The notes: generated by a model from the sequence alone, not told the origin. Positions 25,940 to 35,281 are shown, numbered from the stretch's first letter. The stretch is 64,000 nucleotides of DNA from an uncultured Eubacterium sp. (GCA_910584985.1 CAJUDJ010000001.1:118249-182248), one strand, 5' to 3'. A program made the numbers and translations.

Positions 25940-26752
25940 ATGGCTGATATTCCAAGCGAAAGACAAATAAATGAAGCAGTCTGCATAGACACAAAGCGAA
26001 TTTACGACAGCTGTGTTTCAAAGGATTGTCTGGAAGATTTAAGAGTTACATTTTTCTGCCGCAGCCAGCGTTTGATTGACGATGCGGTAACGGTTAAATG
26101 CCGTGAATGCGAAATCACATCTGTTTCCATAGATGTTGAGGAGGTACCGTTTAACAGGGGCTATTACAGCGTGGATATTACCTTCTATTTCCGCCTTTGC
26201 TTCGATACCTATTCGGCGCCCTGCACAACACCGGAGGTTGCAATTGGATTTGCCCAGTTCACCAAAAAATGCATACTTTACGGTTCGGACGGCAATGTAA
26301 AGATTTTCACATCCAATCCGATTAACGAGGACCGCGACTGCCCCGAAGCACCGCAGTATTCCAATCCCACTGCAAAGGTGCAGGCAGTTGACCCCGTTAT
26401 TCTTTCCTGCGATGTAATTGATGCGTGCGACTGTAATATTCCGATCTGTTCCTCTTTCCCGCAGTCTATTTTAAACAATGTTTCAGACAGCATTCCGAGT
26501 GCAGGTTCTTCAAGAGCCGTGCTTGTAACACTTGGTCTTTTCAGCATTGTTCAGATGGAACGTGATGTGCAGATGCTGATTCCTGCATATGATTACTGCA
26601 TTCCGGAAAGAGAATGCTGCTGCAATACGCAGAATCCGTGCGAAACCTTCCAGTCTATTGACTTCCCGGTTGATGAATTCTTCCCTCCCGAAAGAGAAAA
26701 TTCGCCATCCTGCTGTTCACCGGATAAAAAATGCTGCGAGGATGCAGAATAA
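25940..26752 (+). CDS. Conserved Cys-rich protein of unknown function, 270 aa
   Basis: I cannot assign a function. The N-terminus NEAVCIDTKRIYDSC followed by SKDCLEDLRV is a pattern I recall from clostridial hypothetical proteins. Residues 30-110 look like a beta-rich domain (CRECEITSVSIDVEEV, YYSVDITFYFRLCFD). The C-terminal third holds clusters CCCNTQNPC, SPSCCSPDKKCC. No signal peptide or membrane helix is seen despite about 25 cysteines, so they may bind metal in the cytoplasm or become cross-linked in a spore structure; neither is shown. Its ribosome binding site lies inside a terminator-like hairpin, and a strong terminator follows. Confidence 0.65.
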   Translation: MADIPSERQINEAVCIDTKRIYDSCVSKDCLEDLRVTFFCRSQRLIDDAVTVKCRECEITSVSIDVEEVPFNRGYYSVDITFYFRLCFDTYSAPCTTPEVAIGFAQFTKKCILYGSDGNVKIFTSNPINEDRDCPEAPQYSNPTAKVQAVDPVILSCDVIDACDCNIPICSSFPQSILNNVSDSIPSAGSSRAVLVTLGLFSIVQMERDVQMLIPAYDYCIPERECCCNTQNPCETFQSIDFPVDEFFPPERENSPSCCSPDKKCCEDAE

Positions 26753-26754
26753 CA

Positions 26755-26790
26755 AAAAACACCTCTTCCCGCGAAGAGGTGTTTTTCTTT
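26755..26790. terminator. Strong bidirectional terminator
   Basis: A5-CACCTCTTC (26755-26768) pairs perfectly with GAAGAGGTG-T5 (26773-26786) around a CCGC loop. It ends the unknown Cys-rich gene and the converging pcrA transcript. Confidence 0.9.
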
Positions 26791-26845
26791 TTTATTTATT
26801 TTCTGCCAATCGCAAAAAAGCAATCTGTAAAATCCGTTTTGCAAT

Positions 26846-29062
26846 TTAAAGTTTTTCAAGCTTTGCAAAATTCGCCATCAGTTTTTTCGTGCCTGCACGG
26901 TCAAATGCAACCTCAAGCAGATTATCATTGCCCATAGGCGTGCAGGAAAGCACAACACCTGTGCCGAAAGTTTTATGCCTTACTGTATCTCCTGCGTTAT
27001 ATGTAACTCCGCTGCTGACCGAAGCGCCGCCCACCTGTCCGAATTTGTGCGCTGCGGAAGAGCTTGCCCTACTGCTGCCGATTTCAACCCGGTTTGAGCC
27101 ATAAGCTCCTGTTCTGCCTGACGAAAAAGCACTTCTTGAAGGATACGCATCCACCGTTATATCCTCTGTTACGCTTACGGGAATTTCACGGATAAAGCGT
27201 GATGCCATATTTCTGTTTGTTGTGCCGTAAAGCATTCTCTGCCTTGCGTTTATAAGATAGAGTTTTTCCCTCGCCCTCGTAATGCCTACATAGGCAAGGC
27301 GGCGTTCCTCTTCCAGATCATCCTCGCTGTAAATAGACTGATTGCCGGGGAATATTCCCTCCTCCATACCGGGAATAAACACAATCGGAAATTCAAGTCC
27401 TTTTGCAGCATGAAGCGTCATCAGCACAACACAGTCCTCTGCTTCATTATAGGAATCAATATCTGAAACAAGCGCAACATCCTCCAGAAAATCAGAAAGC
27501 TGAAAATCCGCTTCCTCCTCCTGATACCGAATAAACATAGAAGAAAGTTCGCTGATATTATTCTTTCTGTCCTCCTCGGTTTCAGGATCCTCTGCAAGAT
27601 ACTCAAAATACTTTGTTTCAGAAATAATTTCCTGAAGTAAATCGGAAAGCGGCATTTTCTCTTCAAGCATCTGCTGAAAATTCCTTATCATAGCGGCAAA
27701 GCCCTGAAGCTTTACGGCAGAACGGGCTGTTTTCTGAAACTCATCGCTTCTTTCGCATACCTCAAAAGCTGAAATGCCGATCCCGGTTGCAATTTCCATA
27801 ATATTGGCAACCATGGTTTCCCCGATTCCTCTTTTTGGAACATTGATGATTCTCTGAAGCCTTACATTATCGGAAGAATTGTTTACTATGGCAAAATACG
27901 AGATAATATCTTTGATTTCTTTGCGGTCAAAGAAGCGGTTTCCGCCGATAATTCTGTGCGGAATACCGCTTTTTGTAAGCGTAATTTCCAGATTTCGAGA
28001 CTGTGCATTTGTTCTGTAAAGCACGGCATGATCACTCATTTTTCTGCCGTTTTTCACATTTTTCAGAATTTGCTCCGCAATAAAAACAGATTCCTCGGCT
28101 TCGCTGTTTACGGTATTTAATACAATCTTTTCGCCTGCACCTGCCGCCGTCCAAAGGCTTTTCCCCTTTCTGTTTTTATTATTGGAAATAACGGCATTTG
28201 CCCCATCCAGAATATTCTGTGTGGAGCGGTAATTCTGCTCCAGGCGGATTACCTGCGCATTGCTGAACTGCTGTTCAAACGATAAAATATTTTCAATGGT
28301 TGCACCTCTGAAACGGTAAATGCTCTGATCATCATCACCAACAACGCAGATATTTTTATAGCCGCCGGCAAGAAGTGAAACCAGCACATACTGGGCATGC
28401 GAGGTGTCCTGATATTCGTCTACCATAACATAACGGAACTGCTGCTGATAATGCGTTCTTACATCTTCATTTTCCCTTAAAAGCTTCACGGCATTGAAAA
28501 TCATATCATCAAAATCCATTGCATCCGATTTCATCAGTTCCTGCTGATACATCTCATAACAGTCTGCTATCTTGGATTTTCTGAAATCGTTTACAGCTTC
28601 TTTTTTATACTCACTGTAATCAATCAAACTGTCCTTTGCCCTGCTGATTTCATTTAAAATGGATTTATGATGAATAATTTTATCTGTTATACCAAGTGAT
28701 TTCTGGCAGTGCTTCATTACACGCTTCTGATCATCCGTATCATAGATTGTGAAATGGCTGCTGTAACCCAGCCGTTCGCCGTAGCGTCTTAAAATTCTTC
28801 CGCAGCAGGTATGAAAGGTATGCGCCCATATGCTTGCCGCTTCTTCTCCGATTGCATTTACAAGCCTTTCCCTGATTTCCCCTGCCGCCTTATTCGTAAA
28901 GGTGATTGCAAGAATTTCCCACGGACGTGCAAGTTCGCTTTCTATAATATGCTGCACACGGTTTACAAGCACAGTTGTTTTTCCCGAGCCTGCACCCGCA
29001 AGAATTAAAAGCGGGCCTTCCGTGCATTCAACAGCCTGCTGCTGCATTTCATTAAGTGCCAT
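26846..29062 (-). CDS. pcrA: UvrD/PcrA-type ATP-dependent DNA helicase
   Basis: A 738-residue superfamily 1A helicase. It starts LNEMQQQAVECTEGPLLILAGAGSGKTTVLVNRV with Q motif and Walker A, continues with FTNKAAGEIRERL, the DExx box VMVDEYQDTSHAQY, GDDDQSIYRFRGA, LEQNYRST, VVLMTLHAAKGLEFPIVF and YVGITRAREKLYL. The C-terminal tail after residue 650 has the glycine/serine-rich linker and the GDTVRHKTFGTGVVL Tudor-like RNA-polymerase-interaction domain of PcrA. It works in nucleotide-excision repair and conflict resolution. AGAGGA precedes the ATG. It stands alone between terminators. Confidence 0.94.
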   Translation of the reverse strand: MALNEMQQQAVECTEGPLLILAGAGSGKTTVLVNRVQHIIESELARPWEILAITFTNKAAGEIRERLVNAIGEEAASIWAHTFHTCCGRILRRYGERLGYSSHFTIYDTDDQKRVMKHCQKSLGITDKIIHHKSILNEISRAKDSLIDYSEYKKEAVNDFRKSKIADCYEMYQQELMKSDAMDFDDMIFNAVKLLRENEDVRTHYQQQFRYVMVDEYQDTSHAQYVLVSLLAGGYKNICVVGDDDQSIYRFRGATIENILSFEQQFSNAQVIRLEQNYRSTQNILDGANAVISNNKNRKGKSLWTAAGAGEKIVLNTVNSEAEESVFIAEQILKNVKNGRKMSDHAVLYRTNAQSRNLEITLTKSGIPHRIIGGNRFFDRKEIKDIISYFAIVNNSSDNVRLQRIINVPKRGIGETMVANIMEIATGIGISAFEVCERSDEFQKTARSAVKLQGFAAMIRNFQQMLEEKMPLSDLLQEIISETKYFEYLAEDPETEEDRKNNISELSSMFIRYQEEEADFQLSDFLEDVALVSDIDSYNEAEDCVVLMTLHAAKGLEFPIVFIPGMEEGIFPGNQSIYSEDDLEEERRLAYVGITRAREKLYLINARQRMLYGTTNRNMASRFIREIPVSVTEDITVDAYPSRSAFSSGRTGAYGSNRVEIGSSRASSSAAHKFGQVGGASVSSGVTYNAGDTVRHKTFGTGVVLSCTPMGNDNLLEVAFDRAGTKKLMANFAKLEKL

Positions 29063-29091
29063 ATGTATTATCCTCTTTTAAAATTTATGAT

Positions 29092-29126
29092 AAAAAGGGT
29101 GCCGCGGAAAACGGCGCCCTTTTTTA
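29092..29126. terminator. Bidirectional terminator between pcrA and oadB
   Basis: A5-GGGTGCCG (29092-29104) pairs with CGGCGCCC-T6 (29112-29125). It stops the decarboxylase transcript before pcrA. Confidence 0.85.
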
Positions 29127-29147
29127 ATTTATAATCGGTATATAAGC

Positions 29148-30380
29148 TTATTTGCCAAGCAGTGTTAAAAGAACACCTGCGGCAACGGCAGAGCCGATAA
29201 CGCCCGATACATTCGGACCCATAGCGTGCATCAGCAGGAAGTTTGAAGGATTTTCCTTCTGCCCCTCCTTCTGGCTTACACGGGCTGCCATCGGAACGGC
29301 GGAAACACCTGCCGAACCGATAAGCGGATTCACTTTTCCCTTTGTGAAAATATACATTAATTTGCCGAAAAGCACACCGCTTGCCGTACCAACGGCAAAA
29401 GCAACAAGGCCAAGTGCCACAATCGAAATTGTTTTTAAAGTCAGGAAAGACTGTGCACTTGTTGTTGCACCGACCGAAACACCAAGCATAATCGTAACAA
29501 TATTCATCAGTTCATTCTGTGCCGCTTTTGCAATACGCTCTGTTCTGCCGCTTTCCTTCAGCAGATTTCCGAACATAAGCATACCCACAAGCGCACCTGC
29601 ATCCGGCAGAAGCAGAGCAACAATAACTGTTACCATAATCGGGAACAGGATTTTTTCAAGCTTTGACACGGGACGGAGATTGCCCATCACAACACTGCGT
29701 TCCTTTTTCGTGGTTAAAGCACGCATAATCGGCGGCTGAATCACCGGCACAAGCGCCATATAGGAATATGCTGCAACGGCAATCGTGCCAAGCAGTGCGG
29801 GCGCAAGAATAGCGGTTACGAAAATAGCCGTGGGGCCGTCTGCACCGCCGATGATGGCAATAGCACCCGATTCCTGCGATGAAAAACCAAGAAGCGTTGC
29901 ACCGATATATGTGAAGAAAATGCCGAACTGTGCTGCTGCGCCCAGAATAAAGCTTTTCGGATTGGCAATCAGCGGAGAAAAATCCGTCATAGAACCGATG
30001 CCAAGGAAAATAAGCGGAGGATAAATACCGGCTTTAACGCCAAAGTACAAAAAGTCCATAAGCCCTGCGGACAAGCCTGTTATCCAGACCTCATTCACCT
30101 CATCCCAAACTCTGCCGCGCACAACAAGTTCTATGAAATTTTGCATATCATGATACTGAACCGCAAGATTTGCGCCGGGTATGTTTGCAAGCAGCATACC
30201 GAACGCAATCGGAATCATAAGCAGAGGCTCAAAGCCCTTTTTAATGCCAAGCCACAAAAAGAAAAATGACATCAAAAGCATAACAAGATTTTTCCAGCCG
30301 CCATCTGTAAAGAAAAATGCGTAACCGCTGTTTGCAAAAATATCAACAATGGCGCCCCAAACGCCCTGTAAAATTTCCAT
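29148..30380 (-). CDS. oadB: Na+-translocating decarboxylase beta subunit
   Basis: A 410-residue polytopic membrane protein of the OadB/GcdB/MmdB family, which couples decarboxylation of a biotin-bound carboxyl group to Na+ export. Diagnostic are GIGSMTDFSPLIANP, the Na+-site region GAIAIIGGADGPTAIFV, and GSAGVSAVPMAARVSQ..PSNFLLMHAMGPNVSGVIGSAVAAG at the end. About ten hydrophobic helices are visible. The gamma-like gene is directly upstream, but no carboxyltransferase or biotin-carrier gene is adjacent, so which substrate (oxaloacetate, methylmalonyl-CoA or glutaconyl-CoA) cannot be told from the window. Confidence 0.93.
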   Translation of the reverse strand: MEILQGVWGAIVDIFANSGYAFFFTDGGWKNLVMLLMSFFFLWLGIKKGFEPLLMIPIAFGMLLANIPGANLAVQYHDMQNFIELVVRGRVWDEVNEVWITGLSAGLMDFLYFGVKAGIYPPLIFLGIGSMTDFSPLIANPKSFILGAAAQFGIFFTYIGATLLGFSSQESGAIAIIGGADGPTAIFVTAILAPALLGTIAVAAYSYMALVPVIQPPIMRALTTKKERSVVMGNLRPVSKLEKILFPIMVTVIVALLLPDAGALVGMLMFGNLLKESGRTERIAKAAQNELMNIVTIMLGVSVGATTSAQSFLTLKTISIVALGLVAFAVGTASGVLFGKLMYIFTKGKVNPLIGSAGVSAVPMAARVSQKEGQKENPSNFLLMHAMGPNVSGVIGSAVAAGVLLTLLGK

Positions 30381-30395
30381 CTGTATCTCCTCCTA

Positions 30396-30926
30396 TTAAA
30401 ACGCTCTTGTGTTATCCGCAACGGCAGCCCTTGCCCACGGATTTCTGCTGCCTGCATCTTTTCTTTTAACAGAACGGATAACAAAGTTATTGCTGCCCTC
30501 GCTTGCAGCTATGGCCGCCGTGATTGCCGCAACAACCTCGCCGCTTACGCCCTGCTCCTCAGCAGCGGACAAAACAGGCCTTCTGTTTTCAGCTTCTTTC
30601 TCAGAAGCAGAGGGCACATCCGTTTCACAAATAACGGCAACGGCTGCTTCACCGGCCTTTTCCTTTGCTGCCTGTTTTGCAGCCTTTCTGGCGGCTCTTC
30701 TTGCTTTTCTTTTCTTTGCCGAATTCTCCAGTCCGGAAACCAGCTTGCCGAAACTGCCGAACACACCGATAAGCACCAAAAGTACACCTAAAACGATTAC
30801 GATGCCGGCGATTACAACCGTTGCAACCTCTATCCAGTCTACATTTGAAATGAGTTCTTTATAATCATCAACAGCTTTAGATATTTTTTCTCCAATTTCT
30901 GAAAGAGATAGAACCATTTGATACAT
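30396..30926 (-). CDS. Na+-decarboxylase gamma-type subunit (OadG-like)
   Basis: A 176-residue protein with a single membrane helix near residues 35-60 (VATVVIAGIVIVLGVLLVLIG), a strongly basic Arg/Lys/Ala-rich stretch (KKRKARRAARKAAKQAAKEK), and a C-terminal segment EVVAAITAAIAASEG..FVIRSVKR..RNPWARAA that is typical of OadG/MmdD-like subunits and helps assemble the decarboxylase. GGGGG lies nine bases before the ATG. It is 15 bases upstream of the beta-subunit gene and has its own promoter. Confidence 0.85.
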   Translation of the reverse strand: MYQMVLSLSEIGEKISKAVDDYKELISNVDWIEVATVVIAGIVIVLGVLLVLIGVFGSFGKLVSGLENSAKKRKARRAARKAAKQAAKEKAGEAAVAVICETDVPSASEKEAENRRPVLSAAEEQGVSGEVVAAITAAIAASEGSNNFVIRSVKRKDAGSRNPWARAAVADNTRAF

Positions 30927-30959
30927 TCAAACATTCCCCCATTATATTAAATCAGTAGT

Positions 30960-30988
30960 ATTATAAATCAGTTTTGTCTATTTTTCAA
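30960..30988 (-). promoter_or_regulatory. Promoter of the oadG-oadB operon
   Basis: On the minus strand TTGAAA (30988-30983) and TATAAT (30965-30960) are separated by 17 bases. The predicted start is about 25 bases upstream of the oadG ATG. Confidence 0.75.
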
Positions 30989-31023
30989 CATAAATTTTTA
31001 AATTATAAAAATATTATATTCCC

Positions 31024-31051
31024 TTGATTTATTTTTCAAATGGTATATAAT
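31024..31051 (+). promoter_or_regulatory. Promoter of the 44-residue membrane peptide gene
   Basis: TTGATT (31024-31029) and TATAAT (31046-31051) with a 16-base spacer. It leaves an untranslated leader of about 85 bases that contains a small inverted repeat GTTAAAA...TTTTAAC. Confidence 0.65.
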
Positions 31052-31143
31052 AAATTGTGTTGCAGGTTTTGCCCGTCTGTTAAAATAAATACCGTTTTAA
31101 CTGTGCATTTCCTGATTATAGTATTAACGGCGGAGGTAAAATA

Positions 31144-31278
31144 ATGAAAAAAGAAACGCTTATCATTGCAATTCTGATTGCACTTATCATTTTATGGATA
31201 ACGGAAACCGTCGGCATGCGGAAAACATCAAGAATTCTCGGCGGCGCCATTGACATCGGCTTTTCCATGCTGAAATAA
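31144..31278 (+). CDS. Small single-pass membrane protein, 44 aa
   Basis: A short gene between two larger minus-strand genes. It has a clear GGAGG eight bases before its ATG, its own upstream promoter and a terminator at 31314-31356. The product begins MKKETLIIAILIALIILWIT, one strong transmembrane segment, followed by a basic patch with MRKTSR and an amphipathic tail ending DIGFSMLK. I know no family for it. It could be a small regulator or subunit of a membrane complex (the divergent Na+ decarboxylase is next door), a holin-like or a toxin-like peptide; none of these is shown. Confidence 0.6.
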   Translation: MKKETLIIAILIALIILWITETVGMRKTSRILGGAIDIGFSMLK

Positions 31279-31313
31279 CGCCTGTTCTTTTAGAACCTTT
31301 TATTTAAACACAT

Positions 31314-31356
31314 AAAAAACACCCTTGTATGCTTTGTATACGAGGGTGTTTTTAAT
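31314..31356. terminator. Bidirectional terminator
   Basis: A6-CACCCT (31314-31325) pairs with AGGGTG-T5 (31343-31353), with an inner GTAT/GTATAC stem. It ends both the small membrane-peptide transcript and the ABC-permease operon from the other side. Confidence 0.85.
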
Positions 31357-33227
31357 TATAGATATCCATTATCCTCAAAATATTTTATGGTATTTTTAAA
31401 ATCCGTTGTAACCTGGCAGTATACAGAAATGATCCCTGCGTTTTCCTCAGACACAATATCCGAAAAGCGAATAGATTCTATAAATTCCATCCTCTCTTCA
31501 GACGAAAGCTTCAGAAAATGTGCTTTCTGTGCTTCGGTTGCACTGTCGCCGAACTTGAAAAAAGTGATACCCAAAACAACATCTGCCGTTTCTTTTTCAG
31601 GAATATATAAATCTAAAGCCCCTGTATCTGTATGCAACGAAAACTCCTGATCGGACAGGGATTTTAAATCCTCCTTCAAGCAATTCAGAACAACTTCATA
31701 TTCTTCGGCAGGAATATATAAATACTGTTCTGAAGACCCCTCCGAATAAAAATCATCTGTATATACTTCAGCACAGGTCAGAACAATTTCATCGGTTCTA
31801 CAGCTGAACGGCACAGTCTGTGCAAGTGCCTCGTCCGTTTTCATCAAACACATATATTCCGAGAATATATCATCAGCCGCTGCCGTATAGGAACGGGAAA
31901 TCTTTTTACCGTTTTTCAGCAGATATTCTATCTTTACAGAATGCTGCCCGTTCTGATAATAAGTATCCGAAAAACGGTTTTCTATAGCTTCTTCGGTTAC
32001 GATTTTTTTATGCAGCAGAAGGCATTTTTCCTTTGAATGCTCCTCTGTAAAGGCATAAATATAGGCTTCGTCCCCATTAAAATAATCATCAAAAAACAGA
32101 TAGTCGGTCATATAATCTCCGCCGCTTTCAATCGTAACGGTTTCAATTTCCGAAAGTTCCGGCACATACTTCACATAGCTTTTTTGAGGGATAAGCTCAA
32201 CACATGCGATAAACACTGCCGTTATCAGAACGGTTATGCCAAAGCACACTGCAGCAAACCTCGTGAATGCTTTCCTGTAAAAAACAGCAGAGAAAACAGC
32301 AGCGGCAGCAGCTATTGATAAAACAGCGAAAGTGCATGTATAGAATGAAATTCGATTGTATGAAAAATAGCAGAAGGCAAGCAGAAGAAGTATAATCACC
32401 GTCATTCCCGTCGGCACAGCCGTTCCCGAAACGGAGGTTTCCGCCGTTTCCGCTTTTCTTTTTTTAAACGCAAGCCGCCCTGCCGTATAAATAACCGCTG
32501 TTCGGAAAAGAATAATCGCACACAGCCACACGGTTTCCTTTGTGCTTTCGGGCACTGCGGCACCAATCGGTGAAACAAGTCTCACATTGGAATAATCAAT
32601 CCACAAACCCCAGATAGAATTGATATACTGTATCATTCCCCCTGCAGTAAAATACACTGCCACTGTGCCGATAAAGCAGAAAATCAGATAATGCCATACT
32701 CTGCCCGAAACGGCGGCACACAGACCAAACAGCGCAAAAATTTCACAGGAACTTAAACACACAACAGAAAGCTGCTTAAAAAATAAACCCGTGTCAAATA
32801 CAATCCGGTCGGCATCAATAATATTCAGCTTTACTGCGCCGACAGTAATTGCACATATGATAAAACAGACTGATAAAATATTCAGCAGTCCAAACAGAAC
32901 GGCACTGCCGAAATATTCTGTTCTTTTTACAGGGGCAGAAAAAAGGAAATCCACTGACCGCCTGCCGAACAATTCACGAAACAGAATAAATGCCAGAATA
33001 ATGCTTTCCACAAACAGCAGAAACATCAGAAGTGCATTGTCTGCCGCAGAATACAAAGAATATTCCGAAATGTAAATATCATCCTTCGGCAGCCATTGAA
33101 CATTGCTAAAGTGTATAATAGATGTAACAGCTTTGAGAAGCGCAATCAACTGAAAAATGATAAAAACAACTGCATTACGCCTGAATATATTTTTAAACAT
33201 GCCTCCAAAACTGTGCTTGCTTTTCAT
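31356..33227 (-). CDS. ABC transporter permease, DUF6449-like (paralogue 2)
   Basis: A 623-residue membrane protein. The N-terminal 360 residues have about eight to ten hydrophobic segments, with FRELFGRRSVDFLFSAPVKRTEYF as a cytoplasmic coupling region of the kind found in ABC-2/YtrC-D permeases. The last 250 residues form a soluble domain with KIEYLLKNGKKISRSY. It is an obvious paralogue of the gene at 33260-35281, sharing the RELxGxRxxDFLFSxPVKR and FSEYxxLxKT blocks. GGAGG precedes the ATG. It is the last gene of a GntR-ATPase-permease-permease operon; the transported substrate is unknown, though similar systems are linked to antibiotic or envelope stress. Confidence 0.8.
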   Translation of the reverse strand: MKSKHSFGGMFKNIFRRNAVVFIIFQLIALLKAVTSIIHFSNVQWLPKDDIYISEYSLYSAADNALLMFLLFVESIILAFILFRELFGRRSVDFLFSAPVKRTEYFGSAVLFGLLNILSVCFIICAITVGAVKLNIIDADRIVFDTGLFFKQLSVVCLSSCEIFALFGLCAAVSGRVWHYLIFCFIGTVAVYFTAGGMIQYINSIWGLWIDYSNVRLVSPIGAAVPESTKETVWLCAIILFRTAVIYTAGRLAFKKRKAETAETSVSGTAVPTGMTVIILLLLAFCYFSYNRISFYTCTFAVLSIAAAAAVFSAVFYRKAFTRFAAVCFGITVLITAVFIACVELIPQKSYVKYVPELSEIETVTIESGGDYMTDYLFFDDYFNGDEAYIYAFTEEHSKEKCLLLHKKIVTEEAIENRFSDTYYQNGQHSVKIEYLLKNGKKISRSYTAAADDIFSEYMCLMKTDEALAQTVPFSCRTDEIVLTCAEVYTDDFYSEGSSEQYLYIPAEEYEVVLNCLKEDLKSLSDQEFSLHTDTGALDLYIPEKETADVVLGITFFKFGDSATEAQKAHFLKLSSEERMEFIESIRFSDIVSEENAGIISVYCQVTTDFKNTIKYFEDNGYL

Positions 33228-33259
33228 CCTGTGCGCCTCCTTTCATAACATTCATTTTT

Positions 33260-35281
33260 TTATCTTCCGCTTGATTCTGTATCCGGAAGGGTGTTTTCGT
33301 CTGCATTTGCCCATGCATCAAACACTGCTTCATCAAAAGCAAAACCTAAATAATCCTCAATAAATGTACGCGTTGCCCGGTCATTCTTTGAAACTTTAAT
33401 ATTACATAAATCCGTAAGCGGACCGGAAAAGCCGGATTGTCCGCGGTATTGCTGTTCACAATCCAGAACTTCACCGAGCAGCATGTTTTCAAACAGCGCT
33501 CTCTGCTCATCCGTTACCGTATTCTCATTCAAAGCGTAAACAGACATAGTCATCACATTCTGCTGATATATTGTTTCGGGCAAAGCCACTGCAAAATTAG
33601 GTGCATAGTTGTGCAGAAATTCCACCGCAGGCATAGCTGCGATATCCTTTTTCATTGCATCAAGAAGCTCCGTATAATCCGAAAGATACATATCATGAAA
33701 CGGAGATGCTTCAGTTCCGTAACAAGAATAGGCCTGCGGATAAGTCAGGCTGATTGATGCACAGAAAATATTTTCTTGTTTCAGATTGAACGGCATTATT
33801 CGGTTCAACCCTTCTTCCGTTTTCAGAAGCGCTGCATATTCGCTGAATGCATCATCAGAGCCCCAGCTGAAAAAGCGGGTTATTTTTTTGCCGTTCTTCA
33901 GTTCATATTCAATTTTCAGTGAATTATATCCGTTTTCATAATGATCTTTTTGACAGGCTTTCTTTCTCAGTTCTTCCGAAGCAAGCCTGCTGTGCAGCGC
34001 AAAAAGCTTTTCTTTTGAATCCTCCTGTGCAAATGTATAGGCATATTGCGTGTCTTCTCCGTTGCCTTCAAAAAGATTATAAACGGACGGCGGACGATCA
34101 AACAGAATCTTAGGAATATCCACAGAAAAACTACTGTAAAGCTCTTTCTGAATGCTTGTAATACCGCTTGTTCCGTTGCTGTAAACGACTGCCGATTTTA
34201 CTTCCTCCGGCTTCGGAACAACGGTGGAATACTTTTCGGGCAGCACAAATTCAACAGCGCCGATAAACACAGCAGACACCAGAAGTGCCGTGCCAAGCCC
34301 GCATACAGCTCCTTTGCCCAATACCTTTCTGTAAAACACGGCAGAAAGCACAACAGCCGTTACCAAGGAAACGGCAGCTGCCACCGCAATTCTTAAAGAA
34401 AAACCGATTTCAGATAAACAAAGACAAAATAAAATCTCGGAAAGAATACATATTATAATAAATACAGCAGGTACGGCTTTGCCGGAAACCTTATCTTCGG
34501 CAGTTTCCGCCTTTCTGCGTTTGAATACCGCAAGCCCTGCCGCATATGCGGCGGCAGCCTGTATGAAAAGCAGGATTGCTCTTGCCGGCAGAAACTGTGC
34601 TCTGCCCGTCATCCCCCGATAAAGCAAGCCAAAAGGAGCAACAGACCACGCATATCCGACTTTGAATCGAAGCCCCCACACAGAATTATTGATATATATA
34701 GCGGCACTTAATGCCCCAAGCGTGATAATCACAGTAATGATAAAGGCAAGCAGCAAATAATGCCACAATTTGCCCGAAGCCGCTGCGCAGAAAGCAAACA
34801 CCAGAAATACTGCCGAAACACACAACAGCAGAACGGCCATTATTTTAATAAAATAAGCAAAATCAAAGCTTTCGGATGATGAATATGCAGCGTAAACAAT
34901 TCCTGCCGAAACAGCAAAAGATATAACAAAATTGATCAGCCCGAAAAAAACATTTGCATTAAAATAAACACTTCTTTTTACAGGCATGGAAAACAGAAAA
35001 TCAGATGCTCTTTTTCCGTAAAGTTCCCGAAACAGAACTGCTGCAAACAAAAAACCGAATGCAATGCAGAGATGCCCATAGCATAAATACATCCAGTCTG
35101 CAACAAAAACAGTGTCCGTTTCACGGGCTTCACCGAATAAAGCCCTGCTCAGATACGGTGATGAGATATAAAATGCAAACACAGCCGTTAAAATCTGAAA
35201 CACAGTTGCAAGCACAGCGTTTCTGCAAAAAACGGTTTTAAGCATTCTGAAAAACTTAGTGGAAGAATTTGTTGATGTCAT
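33260..35281 (-). CDS. ABC transporter permease, DUF6449-like (paralogue 1)
   Basis: A 673-residue paralogue of the neighbouring permease, with an N-terminal membrane part of eight to ten helices containing FRELYGKRASDFLFSMPVKRSVYF and a C-terminal soluble domain containing KIEYELKNGKKITRFF. The open frame reaches 35389, but the ATG at 35281 is preferred because the longer form would lie within the ATPase gene and because GGAG lies about ten bases upstream. It overlaps the end of the ATPase gene by 26 bases, suggesting tight stoichiometry. The two permeases probably form a heterodimer with the ATPase. Confidence 0.8.
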   Translation of the reverse strand: MTSTNSSTKFFRMLKTVFCRNAVLATVFQILTAVFAFYISSPYLSRALFGEARETDTVFVADWMYLCYGHLCIAFGFLFAAVLFRELYGKRASDFLFSMPVKRSVYFNANVFFGLINFVISFAVSAGIVYAAYSSSESFDFAYFIKIMAVLLLCVSAVFLVFAFCAAASGKLWHYLLLAFIITVIITLGALSAAIYINNSVWGLRFKVGYAWSVAPFGLLYRGMTGRAQFLPARAILLFIQAAAAYAAGLAVFKRRKAETAEDKVSGKAVPAVFIIICILSEILFCLCLSEIGFSLRIAVAAAVSLVTAVVLSAVFYRKVLGKGAVCGLGTALLVSAVFIGAVEFVLPEKYSTVVPKPEEVKSAVVYSNGTSGITSIQKELYSSFSVDIPKILFDRPPSVYNLFEGNGEDTQYAYTFAQEDSKEKLFALHSRLASEELRKKACQKDHYENGYNSLKIEYELKNGKKITRFFSWGSDDAFSEYAALLKTEEGLNRIMPFNLKQENIFCASISLTYPQAYSCYGTEASPFHDMYLSDYTELLDAMKKDIAAMPAVEFLHNYAPNFAVALPETIYQQNVMTMSVYALNENTVTDEQRALFENMLLGEVLDCEQQYRGQSGFSGPLTDLCNIKVSKNDRATRTFIEDYLGFAFDEAVFDAWANADENTLPDTESSGR

